Source of the DNA: Selaginella moellendorffii
Lineage: Eukaryota; Streptophyta; Lycopodiopsida; Selaginellales; Selaginellaceae
Length of the DNA stretch: 64,000 bases
Assembly (NCBI RefSeq): GCF_000143415.4
Contig: NW_003314271.1
Coordinates: 1,591,769 to 1,655,768, forward strand
Direction of reading: 5' to 3'
In this document: piece after piece, positions 23,126 to 33,462 of the stretch
Layout: each line of letters starts with the position of its first letter
How positions within the stretch are numbered: position 1 is the first letter of the stretch
Translations under genes and position numbers: made by a program
The notes under the pieces: model-generated
Told to the model about the DNA's origin: nothing
What the model saw: the letters and a program-made list of their open reading frames with translations, nothing else
Databases searched by the model: none

Positions 23126-25161
23126 TCGAATCGATCGAGCTAGTAGCCGATCTCTTTCTCCTTCTCCTTCTACTGCTCTGGAAATTCGTGGAGTTTTTTT
23201 TGCGCTTCCAATCACGAATTTTCCAGCTCTTGGCCACTGTTGCGAATTGCCGCCCTTGTGGACATCCTCCTCTCCAAACTATATATTCTTTTGAGGGAGA
23301 GATCGCAGCATAGATTAAAAAGATCAGCGCTCTCGTAGCAGTCCTGTCCTTGCTAAGAAAGACATGAAATCCTCTCTTTAAAGACTCGTCAATTAAAATG
23401 AAAACCTGGGATGGAAGAAAAAGAGAAGGAAGAACAAGACGAGGGGAATGGATCTCCGAGTTAATTGTTGTTAATGCCAACGTTACTTAGCGCTAATAAG
23501 GAACAGTGATAATGGAATGAATGTGACCCATCTTTAGCCGCCACCACACAAAACCAAACAGTTGGGCACAGCTAACAAACAAGATTTGGCTCCTTGTTTG
23601 GTAGTGCCCATCTACTTGTGCTTATGAATCACATTGCCACAACCATACAAATTGTTAAATCTTTAATCCTATAATATGTGTGTAAGCTCTCGCCTATCTT
23701 CCCTAAGCTAAACTAAGACGCGGAATCCTCTACCTAAGAAGAAAGAGGGCATAGAATCCACGACAAAGAAACAAATCCGCCACCTTATTCCTCACTCGTG
23801 TGCTTACGAAAACTTGTCACGGATCGAGCAAGTATTTTAAAGATTTGAGAAGAGAGAGAGAGAGAGAGAGTGAGAGAGATGGAGTTGGGGCTTGAAACTT
23901 ATGCGTGTGTTGTCACCACAGTTGGGTAAGATTTCCATAGATACGGCTACACTTTGTGACAATACAGCTTGTTTTTTCCTTGATCATAATAGTGATAATA
24001 TTAATAATAATACAAATAGAAAACATATTTTATTTTCTATCAAGTCAATAATTAGATAGCTTAGAAACAGTGTAAGGTGAAAGAAAAAAAAAGTAAAACA
24101 ACAGCCTCTCTTTCTTTGGTTAATGTGTTTTTAGTGGGGGGTCTGGATGAATGAGACCGGGCATATGTCTCCCAGAATTCCCCACCACCCAGAAACTTGT
24201 TAGGTGAGAATAATAGGAGGAAACATCCTTGGTGATCTGCTAAGATCTGTTTTAAAGAACACACATGCATTCAATTTAGGGCATTCTACAAGGTGGCCAA
24301 TTGAATGATGTCACAACCACACCCTCCAAAAGCAAAGCAAAACAATCACCATCTAAATATTTATCACACATACTCACACACTTAAACAGATTTCTTTGTG
24401 GTGGTGTTGTTGCTGCTGCATGCATGCAGAGATACAAGAGGATCTCTCTGAAAAATGCAGCTCTTCTGAAGTTCCCTTCGAAACTCCGCTGTCAAATTTT
24501 TCTCACTTTTTTTTTGTTACCGCTCCAGATTTACCGCCGGTGGCGAGATAGAAACAGTGGGTCACATTCTTTCACCATACAGTCGGAGGAGAGGAGAGAA
24601 AAAAATGGCCAAGCACCTAATCCCCAGCCTTAAACACCTCCCTAGACGATAGAGTCGCCATCGCCATCGCCAACTTTTCTTCCTCCTTTTGTTCGCTCTT
24701 TCCCCGCCAAACGCTGCGTGCTTTCAACTCTTCAAGAGCGAACAAACTCCGTCGAGACAAACTCTCATACATCTGTGCTTTGTTTTGCTTGTGCTTTCTT
24801 CTCTCTTTGTTAACTCTTCTCAACACACGGCGTGATGGATTGTTAGGCGACCTGCCGTTACAAAGAGCAAAAAGCCAGAGTGACAAACGAAGAAGAAAGC
24901 AAAACTTTCATTTGTTCTAAACGAAATTACTTACCGTGTCCCCGCAATGTTCTCGCCAGTTGCAAGCAACTTAGTGGCTGATTGCGATGGCTCTAGGCAC
25001 TTACTTATGCACTCTGACATCAGATGCTTAATACTTTTGAGTATGAAGGACGCCGACACTTGCAGCACCTTCGAACATTCTCAACCTTTTAAATGTCCCG
25101 CAGTTAGAAACACGAAAAAACAGTATGACATACCGAGCTATTTACACCAAACCGTCGCAGT
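23126..25161. other. IDD upstream region, no gene identified
   Basis: About 2 kb that presumably holds the IDD promoter and leader. A (GA)n microsatellite lies at 23848-23880; GA repeats are common in plant core promoters. An A/T-rich stretch with ATAATA repeats lies around 23990-24040. Open frames here are short and featureless. Confidence 0.5.
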
Positions 25162-28100
25162 TTAGCAGCCGGCAGCCTTGAGAAAATTGTCGTAGGGGCT
25201 CGCGGGTGGGAGCTTTACCAGCGGCCATGTCTCGTCAGCCGATGGTGTTAACCACGGAGGGCTAAAGACGGGGCTCTCGTTCAAGCTCTTGCTCCTGGAG
25301 CCGATAGCCTGCGTCCACTTTCCCTTGGCCTTTTGGAAACAAGGGAGCGTAAGCGATTGATAAAAACTCAAAAGCCTTGCGAAAACTTACGTCCGCTGAT
25401 GGCGTGCTCGGTTTCAGATTGCTATCAAGCCTCATCACGATTGACATGTTCTTCCTCGTTCCCGCAACGAAGGCCTCGCACTGGCTTGCAAGAGCATGAT
25501 AAGAAACCGGAGAGTTCGGGGTTGTGATGCTGGCGACTTGGCCGGCAGCTTCCAGTGCCTGTAAAAACATTTCCTTTGCTTGAGCACGCAGGAAAGTGAG
25601 CGTCTTACCGATTCTAGAAGCTGATTTACGCCCATAGCAGCTGGGGGAGGAACCGGGACATCAGCCAGTAGTGGAGGAAGACCAATAGAAGCCATTGGAC
25701 TCAAAGCATCCTCATCAGCCGAGGGTACAACCTACACAGCGAAAAGTAAGACATTGAATACAAACTACTTGTTTTATCCTCACATCGTCAAAAGACATAG
25801 ACTCCATGCCCATGTGACCGTTGAAAGCTTCCAAGTGTATCTTCGAGCCCAAAACAAGTGTGTCGTCTGGAGTAAACTTTTGGAGCAACTGCTCAGGTCC
25901 ACTCATCTAGTTGTAGTACGTGGAGTCAAAAGCCAGAAGGAAAAATCGTTACATGCAGAAAAAAATGTACCTCTAGGTGTGGTGGTGCGAGCTTAACTAT
26001 CATGGAAGCAATGGTCTCGTTTGAAGCATCGGGCGGAATGGAAATCTGTGACATGGCAGCTGCAGCCGATCTTTCTTCATCTATAGAGCCGTAGTTCTTA
26101 AAATTCGCACCGGAACAAAGCTTAAGCTTGTTGTCCTCCGTAACTTCCAGGAACGGATCCCTCTGGAAAAATGCGTCAACAATGTAAAGCAGCCAACGTC
26201 AACAATACCGTTTCAGCTGTAAGGTTAGCCTTGACAAGGGGTATGATATGGGGAACATCGTAAATTGTGGCAGCAACGATAAGCATGACAGTCGAAAGTG
26301 TGAACAGCGACCGGCGCTGGCACGAGCTTTTCACAGCTGTAAAGAAAGATAAGTACATTGCAAGTAATCCCGACGTTATGACATACCGCTGGGATCTAAA
26401 GCAAGAGTTCGCAGAGTCAGAGCAAGCTGAAAAGCTCGTATGCAAGTGTTATTGCTGGAAGTCTGAAAACCATAAGATGAGAAACAAAGACCTTCTGCAC
26501 GATCAAGAATTTACCTTGGGTCGAGAAAAAAGCAGCGTTAAGCTAAAAGTATGGCCAAGCGCCTCAAAGATGACGGGCACATTGTCGGCCATTGTAGCCT
26601 GAATTAATAAGCTCGAAAGAAGTAGCGATGCTTGATATCCGCTTAACCTGGCTGGCGTCATCTCCTGCAAATAAGATTGTAAGTCCAATCATCACAGCTT
26701 GAAGAACATACATACAACTTCTTTGACGGATGTGTCCTTCACGGCGAGAGATTCTTCAGCGTCCTTGAACTCGTCAATGTTTTCGACGCTCTTTTGCTTG
26801 TCTTTCATAACTTTCTCAAATAGAGAAGATGCTGCACTAGAAGGTGTCCGGAATAGAACTTTCACGTCACTCTTAACGAGAACCGCATCTCCCCCTGAAG
26901 GAGGTATCAACAAAACAAAGAAAATATGGTGGCAACCCAAACGAGTTTCGACGTCGGGGTGTACCATTGCTCGCAAAAGCTGGTAAAGCAACGCCTCTGG
27001 AAATGCCTGCAATTACAACATGAAATTCCTGGCCTTTTAGGTGCAAACATGGTACCTTTATGTGCAGATCTTCATTTGGAAGTGATACAACAATATGTGC
27101 AAGGACGGCCACTGCTTCGATAGTCGTTCTGGCAACTGTATTCTTGGACGAAAGCTTTTCCAGAATAACGGCCATTTGTTCCAGGATAGGAGTTGCTTCG
27201 CCAATCTAATCACACGACGTTAAACATCAGCTGAAATAGAGCACTTAAAATTTACCCTCCGTGCTAGCTCTATCAAACATCGCTCGATCGCTTGAAGACA
27301 GTCGTTCAAGTGCTCCATGTTGACACCACTAGACATTTCCAAAGAGAGTTGCAAACTTCTACGAAGATGGCGTGACAGATCGTTGATGATACCGACTTCC
27401 GAATGCTTGCTCTTGGGTTTCGAATGCCGTGCTAGGACTGTTGTGACCCTGACAATCTCGGTCTTCACTGGCAGCTCATTCGCAACATTTTTATGGTCTA
27501 GGTGTCTCACTAGCGCGCCAAGAACAAGATGATCGTTACCTGCAAAGAGGGCTCAAGCATAAGATACCTTTTCTTTGATGCTGAAAAAGATTTCACCTGT
27601 TTTCTCCATTAGAAACACCATATCGCGAAGAACGGGGAGAGCGATTCCAGATTCTAGCGACCATGATTTCTCTGAGTCGAAATAGTTGAAGGCAGCGTCC
27701 AAAACGCAGCGTATAGTTGTTGTCTCCTTGCCTAAGCATGCCATATTCTGGACGCAGATCTGCGACCACACCTTAGGCGTTTCAGATTCTTCTCTGGCAT
27801 AACAGACAAAAGATGATCAGAAACAACCTCAAGAACGATCGATACATACTTGGTGAGGTTTCTGGGATACTTGATGCGAATACTTTCCATGTTGAAGGAC
27901 ATTCGCGCCAGTGCATCACGCATAACACTTCCTTTCAGGAACCCCTTCACAAGATTTTGTGCCGGCTCCCTTTCGCCGCCTTCGGTTTCTACTGCGGTCA
28001 CAGTCGCTTCATAGTTCATCAAAACAGCACGCACGATCTGCACGTTTGACGTTAAAACACAAGATCTTAACGCACAAAATAGACCTCACCTCATCAAAAT

Positions 28101-28981
28101 CGGAGGGCATGTGAGAAAACTCCCCCATAAACCATAACTGGAAGTAGACAAGAAATAAATCATAGGACACAGGACAGACCACAACCAGAAATCTCTTACC
28201 ATCGCGGAAAGAGCTTGCAGTCCTGCAGCTCGTAAGATACTTCGCTTCGGCTCGGGTCCAGTCTCTCGGGCAAGAGCGCAAAACTTCGGTATAAAACTAT
28301 CCAGGTTGTGCATGTACGTGGTATCAACCTGTTCCAAGCCTTTAAGAACGCCATCAAAACGAAAAGATCTGCTACCTGTTGGTAAATAAATTCCACGACT
28401 GTGACGCATCCAAGAACACGCATTTCATCATTTTGTTGCTCCAGTAGCACATGAATCATGTTTAAGGCACTGACGGCCAGTAGAGGCCTGCGCATCTGAC
28501 ATGTTAGTAGCTGACACAAAGAACTCTCTCGCTGCTCACATTTGATCTTTGCAAGTCGAGAAGAGCTTAAAAAATGTGCGCATGATAACTCTGACCGATC
28601 CATAGTGCTCGTGTCGCAGCTCCTTGTAGCCTCGAAGCTCCAAGTTCTTGGCAATCTATTCGCAAAGGAAATTGAGCTACAGATAAAAGAGAAAAATTCC
28701 CCCAAACCTTTGGTATCCGGAAGGGATTTTTCACAGCGTAGTCCGTTAGCTTCGAGATCTTCCTATCATTCGGTTGCTCGGCCTGTGAGCGAAAGAAAAA
28801 GAAAATTCTATCACCAGAGCTGGGAAATCCAGAAGAAGAAACTCACCTGGGACTTGGGAAAGAGATCAGAGAGGAGCTTCTTGTAGCGCTTGACCGGCTG
28901 CCGCGATCTAGCCCTCAAACCGGGGCAGCACACGCACAAATGCCCACACAGCGGCAGCACGCGCCTCGAGATGATTCCCAT
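25162..28981 (-). CDS. EFOP: EFR3-like plasma-membrane armadillo protein (PI4K complex scaffold)
   Basis: A large HEAT/ARM-repeat protein of the plant EFR3-like group (EFOP, related to rice SRL2). EFR3 proteins anchor the phosphatidylinositol 4-kinase alpha complex to the plasma membrane. The first exon, from ATG 28981, reads MGIISRRVLPLCGHLCVCCP followed by GLRARSRQPVKRYKKLL. The Cys cluster next to basic residues is the expected lipid-anchor (S-acylation) site. The next exons (AEQPNDRKISKLTDYAVKNP and LELRGYKELRHEHYGSVRVI) match the N-terminal EFR3 core. LRAAGLQALSAM and GEFSHMPSDFDEV follow. About twenty short exons continue to a stop at 25162-25164 after PYDNFLKAAGC. No break was seen. 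The start codon lies 170 bp from the divergent RPA3 gene. Confidence 0.88.
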
Positions 28982-29151
28982 TCCGCGCGTCGGCTATCTA
29001 TCCCCCGCTCATCGATCGATCGATCCCTAAAATCTCCCGAGCTGCCGGCCTTGTCCCGGCTCCCGGCTCCACAGCCAGCTGGGGGCAAATTTTTCTCTTT
29101 TTCTATTTTTTAGGGCTCTTGATCACATTTTAGGGTTCTAGCGTTGGAGCA

Positions 29152-29551
29152 ATGGACACATCGTCGCCGTGCCCCATGGTGAATGGCGAGCTGCTGAGGC
29201 GCTACCCTGGGCGGCGAGTGCGCTGCGTGATCAGGGTATCGAGGATGGAAGCTGGGGGCAGTGTGATCGTCGGGCAGACGGCGGACAATGTCCAGGTGAC
29301 TGTCAAGCAAATGGGGGCGCCTCCTGTGGGAGCGCTCACCGAGTTCGTGGAGGTGATCGGCGTTGCGGAGGGCGATAGGAGCATCCGGGCGGAGACGTGC
29401 ACGAGCTTTGGAGGCGGCTTTGGTACCCACATTTCTTTCTCTTTGCGGATTTCTCATTCGATTCTTTTTGTCTTCTCTTTTGCTAGATATGTCGATCTAC
29501 AACCAGCTCTGTCAGATGGCAAATGGGGACTTCCAAGAGCTCTTTGTGTGA
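29152..29551 (+). CDS. RPA3: Replication protein A 14-kDa subunit
   Basis: The small OB-fold subunit of the RPA single-stranded-DNA-binding heterotrimer used in replication and repair in the nucleus. Exons 29152-29422 and 29487-29551 join in frame to 336 nt (111 aa). The protein begins MDTSSPCPMVNGELLRRYPG and continues with VRCVIRV, an acidic-turn loop, FVEVIGVAEGDRSIRAE and the C-terminal helix IYNQLCQMANGDFQELFV, all typical of plant RPA3. It shares a short (170 bp) divergent promoter region with the EFR3-like gene. Confidence 0.9.
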
Positions 29552-30085
29552 CCTTGTTTCGGCATTGACAAGATGATCGAGTCGATTTTAAACGTGGAGA
29601 AAGTATGGTAGGGAACTTTTTTTTCTTGTTTATATAGTCTATACTGATCAAGATAGAGTTTACGGGTTCTCATTCTTGTTTGCTCGGTTTTTCTAGATAT
29701 CAGGCTAGCAAATGTTCCTCCGAAGCATCCGGAAAGCGTGCAAGTCTGGTAGGAAACTTTTGCTTGATTCGTTTGCTTGACACCACTGATTGTTCTCAAC
29801 TTGTACTGAGTCCCTGTTTTCCCTTGCTTCACATCAGTCATTGTTTTCTGAAAGTCTTCTGGCGTAACTCATGCTTACAACATTGATTCTTATAGTTGCA
29901 CCTAGCTACAGTCAGTCGGTCTTGTGGCTGATTTAATATGATTTTCTAATTTAAAGACTTTTTGTGAAGCTGATACCCATAAAATGATTCTTATAGTTCG
30001 GTCTTGTGGCTGATTTAATATGATTTTCTAATTTAAATACGTTTTGTGAAGCTGATAACCATAAAAATCAAGTAGTTTGCCACAA
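29552..30085. other. Intergenic region with 82-bp tandem repeat
   Basis: This interval between RPA3 and the peroxidase gene has no gene. At 29916-30066 an 82-bp unit starting TCGGTCTTGTGGCTGATTTA is present nearly twice. The second copy is cut off after about 69 bp and ends about 20 bp before the peroxidase ATG, so it may lie within that gene's promoter or leader. Confidence 0.75.
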
Positions 30086-31227
30086 ATGAAGTATGGCTGT
30101 TTGGTTTTAGTGTTCTTCCTGGCGTTTAGTTTTAGACGTTTCTTTTCGGAAGACACTCTTCCGGCGGGTATGGCGTACAACTATTACTCCAAGAGCTGTC
30201 CGCTAGCCGAGCAAGTTATCTATCAAACCATGGTTATTGCTAAGCAGCTGCATGCCGGTATCACCTCGGACGTTACTCGATTGGCTTTCCACGACGCTTT
30301 TGTAGAGGTAATTCATTCAAGTCGGGTTTGACAGTGATTGTGAATTCTTTTATTGACAGGGATGCGATGCTTCGGCTTTGATAAAGTCCACGCCGGGAAA
30401 TCTAGCCGAGATGAATGCCTCCGTGAATAAGTTTCTGGAGGGCTTTGAGTTGATAGACGCTGCAAAGTTTCAGCTCGAGATCTTGTGCCCAAACACAGTC
30501 TCGTGTGCTGATATCATCCAGTTTGCAGCTCGCGATGGAGTCCGGCTGGTAAGAATAAATTTAAATCACTCCAAAGTTTACTTTTCTTGTTTGTGCTAGG
30601 ATGGAGGGCCTTTTTATGCTCTCCCAGGCGGACGACTAGACGGTCGAGTCTCTAAAGCTTCGAGAGCTACACAATTTTTGCCCTTGCCAACAATGAACGT
30701 CAGCGAGCTTAAGGCCAACTTTGCAGCCAAGAACTTCACTCTCGAAGAGCTCGCAACTCTCTCAGGTAAAGCTTGTCACGAAAACTCTGACTAACTCTTG
30801 AGAAAAAACTTCTTTTGTAGGAGCTCACACCATTGGAGAAGCGCATTGCTCCTCGTTCAAGGATCGCTTGTACAACTTCACGGGAAATGGTGACCAGGAT
30901 CCATCACTGGATCCAACATATGCGAGAGAGCTCAAGGCAAAATGCCCCCAGTCAGCCACAAGCGATGACACGGTTCCCATGGAGTCGGAGCCTTCCACTT
31001 CCAAGGTGAACACAGTCTACTACAGGGACATCCTTCGAAGCAAAAGTATATTTACATCGGACCAGACGCTGGTGAATGATCCCATCACGAGAGCTACTGT
31101 TGTCCAGTTCGCTAACAGCACAGAGATCTTCTTCCAGAAGTTTGCAGCCGCGATGCTCAAGATGAGCCTGCTGGAAGTGAACAAACCTGGAGGAGAGATC
31201 CGATATCACTGTGGCTCCATTAACTAG
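30086..31227 (+). CDS. Class III peroxidase (secreted haem peroxidase), missing a conserved Cys
   Basis: A secretory plant peroxidase using H2O2 to oxidise phenolics in the wall or apoplast. Exons 30086-30307, 30360-30548, 30600-30765 and 30821-31227 give 984 nt (327 aa). The N-terminus MKYGCLVLVFFLAFSF is a signal peptide. The distal site reads RLAFHDAFVEGCDAS and the proximal His lies in GAHTIGEAHC. The family normally has HDC here, forming the first loop disulfide with the Cys of GCDAS. This protein has Ala, leaving one Cys unpaired. The other six structural Cys (SKSCP, LCPN, SCAD, AHC, KCP, YHC) are present. The distal Arg and His are retained, so haem chemistry should be possible, but calcium-loop stability may differ. 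Confidence 0.9.
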
Positions 31228-31332
31228 CCAAGAATAAAGAAAGTAGAGAAAAGAAAGATCACGCGAGCGAAGGTCAATGAATTCTAGCAGGAAAGCAAAA
31301 CACTCCTTTCATCCAGGCCGACACGCTAGCTT

Positions 31333-33171
31333 TTATCGAGCTCCATCCGAGGATCGAAAGTTGAGACGATCTCTTCCTGAGACCGAGATGGAGAATTGCC
31401 CCGAGCTCGCCAGGAGTGGAGAAGACTGTGCAGCGGGTCTCTCCAGCTGAGGGAATGCCAACACATCCATGGCACCCTCGAGCATCTTCACCACCACAGA
31501 CATCGTTGGCCGCTGCAAGGGATCCTCCTGCGTACACCATAACCCGATCCGGAGGATGTTCTCAAAGCCAGTCAAGGAGAAAGCACCACCATCCTCGGCT
31601 TTGAGCAGCCGGTCGTCCACCAAGTCCATCGAGTTTCCACTGTCCAGCTTGTTGAAAGCGGTTTGTCCGAGGAACACGACGTCCATCTGTGAGCCCGAGC
31701 CCGAGGAACACTCCACGGCCTTCATGCCGCAAACGAGCTCGAGAAGGACGACCCCAAAGCTATAGACGTCAGTCTTGTCCGTGACTCGAGAGTGGAGCCA
31801 CTCGGGAGCCATGTATCCCACCGTGCCTCGCATGACCGTCACGACGTGACTCTCGTCCTTGTCGATGAGCTTGGAGAACCCAAAGTCGGCGATCTTGGCG
31901 CCCATCTTCTCGTCCAGGAGGATGTTCTGGGGCTTGATGTCCAGATGGAGTATCTTCTCGCGGCATCCTTCGTGGAGATAGGCGAGCCCCCGGGCAACGT
32001 CGAGCGCGATGGAGAGCCTGGATGCCCAAGGCAGGGAGCTGTCCTTGGCGAAGATCCAGCTATCCAGCGAGCCATTGGGGAGGAACTCGTAGACGAGCAA
32101 ATTCTGTGGAGAGTGGAGGCAAAATCCAACCATCTTGACGAGATTGAGGTGGTGAATGCTGCCGATCGACATCACCTCCGCCTTGAATTGCTTGTCCCTC
32201 TGCCGCACTCCACCTCCGATCCTCTTGACTGCCACAATCTCCCCGCCCGGCAACGTTCCCTTGAACACACTCGCAAATCCTCCTTGTCCCACCTTGCTCT
32301 GGAATCCCTTGGTCGCTCGATACACCTCCTGGTACCTGAATTGCCGCGGCAAATCCGCGAGATTGCCGAGATCGAGCGGCCGCTCCCTGACGGCAGCATC
32401 GGAAGAGCGTCGCAAGAACTTCCACCACACTAGCCCTAGGAGCGCCAGGACGACGATCGCTCCACTGGAAACCACGGCAATGGCGATATTGCGATCTCTC
32501 GTGCTGGAATCCTCGCGCTTCCAGCTCCAAGTGACCGCCAACACATTATCAAAGTAGGTTTGCCCCAGCGCTTCCCACACGGCTCTCGTCCCTCCCAGCG
32601 ATCTGGGCGAGCACGGCCCATAGAATCCAGTGTCTGCGGTACACCCGATGTTCGATCCACACTGGTCGATCACTGTCGCCGTCACGCTCAGCCCATTCTC
32701 CGCCGTGATCACGATCTCTCTGTGGCACGACGATCCATTGGCGAACCACCCCGTGGACATGGACGCCAGGAGCTCCGAATTCCTTGGCGGCGTCGAGCGA
32801 TTGCAACTCGTAGGGGACTCCTCCAGCTCGATGAAGTAGAATGCCGCGAAATTGCGAGGCTGTTCTTGCGGCGAGCAATTGAAGAACTGGTAGGTGGTGT
32901 TGTCGAAGCAAAGTGCTGGGTTGTGGGCGGTGGCATTCGAGTAGACGAAGGTCTGGGCGGGCTCGCAGCCGGGAATGGGGCAGGAAAGAGTGCTAGCTGA
33001 TGGATCGCCATCGCAGGTCTTACTAATAGGATTGCAAACGAGGCCGCCAGAACAATCGCGCGTAGACTCGCATGTCATGCCGCAGGAGGAGGAGAATTGT
33101 TGCGCGGTGGCCCCGGCGAGTGAAGAGATCAAGATCATCGCGAGCGCGAAGAAAGTGGTGCGATGCTCCAT
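31333..33171 (-). CDS. Receptor-like kinase with kiwellin-like ectodomain (copy 1)
   Basis: Single-exon 612-aa type-I membrane receptor kinase. The ATG at 33171 opens a signal peptide (MEHRTTFFALAMILISSLAG). Residues about 24-70 form a Cys-rich knot and about 93-216 match the kiwellin/ripening-related double-psi beta-barrel pattern: YQFFNCSP, ELLASMSTGWF, SSCHREIVITAENGLSVTAT, QCGSNIGC, then RAVWEALG and AVTWSW. One membrane helix spans about 229-250. The kinase has the GQGGFASV loop at 296, VAVK with the ATP-binding Lys at 316, HLDIKPQN at 409 and DFG at 429. Leu replaces the Arg of HRD, making it non-RD, a class common in immune receptors. The kiwellin assignment is from motif memory. It is divergent from copy 2, with 291 bp between their ATGs. 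Confidence 0.85.
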   Translation of the reverse strand: MEHRTTFFALAMILISSLAGATAQQFSSSCGMTCESTRDCSGGLVCNPISKTCDGDPSASTLSCPIPGCEPAQTFVYSNATAHNPALCFDNTTYQFFNCSPQEQPRNFAAFYFIELEESPTSCNRSTPPRNSELLASMSTGWFANGSSCHREIVITAENGLSVTATVIDQCGSNIGCTADTGFYGPCSPRSLGGTRAVWEALGQTYFDNVLAVTWSWKREDSSTRDRNIAIAVVSSGAIVVLALLGLVWWKFLRRSSDAAVRERPLDLGNLADLPRQFRYQEVYRATKGFQSKVGQGGFASVFKGTLPGGEIVAVKRIGGGVRQRDKQFKAEVMSIGSIHHLNLVKMVGFCLHSPQNLLVYEFLPNGSLDSWIFAKDSSLPWASRLSIALDVARGLAYLHEGCREKILHLDIKPQNILLDEKMGAKIADFGFSKLIDKDESHVVTVMRGTVGYMAPEWLHSRVTDKTDVYSFGVVLLELVCGMKAVECSSGSGSQMDVVFLGQTAFNKLDSGNSMDLVDDRLLKAEDGGAFSLTGFENILRIGLWCTQEDPLQRPTMSVVVKMLEGAMDVLAFPQLERPAAQSSPLLASSGQFSISVSGRDRLNFRSSDGAR

Positions 33172-33462
33172 GGCTGGAGCTTGAGATGCAAGACCTGGAC
33201 CTGAAGATGCCAACTCTCGCGGGTAAGTTAGTTTAAAAGCTCTATCTAAAAGTCAATGAAAAGCTTTAAGAATTGGAACTGCTATATGAACCTTCCAGGT
33301 ATTCTTGTTTGACTTTTCTTGCTTGCCATCAGGATACTGCCAAGCTTCACACTAAACATGACCATAGAAAAAGCACTGATGCGACTTCTCTGATCTCTTT
33401 TATTTGATGTTTTGATCATATAATTCCATGGTCGTCGCTATGAACAGTGGTCGTCTGCAGCT

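Noticed and set aside
23848-23880. GA repeat as a CRISPR-like or regulatory array
   Set aside because: It is a simple (GA)n microsatellite; at most a GA-rich promoter element.
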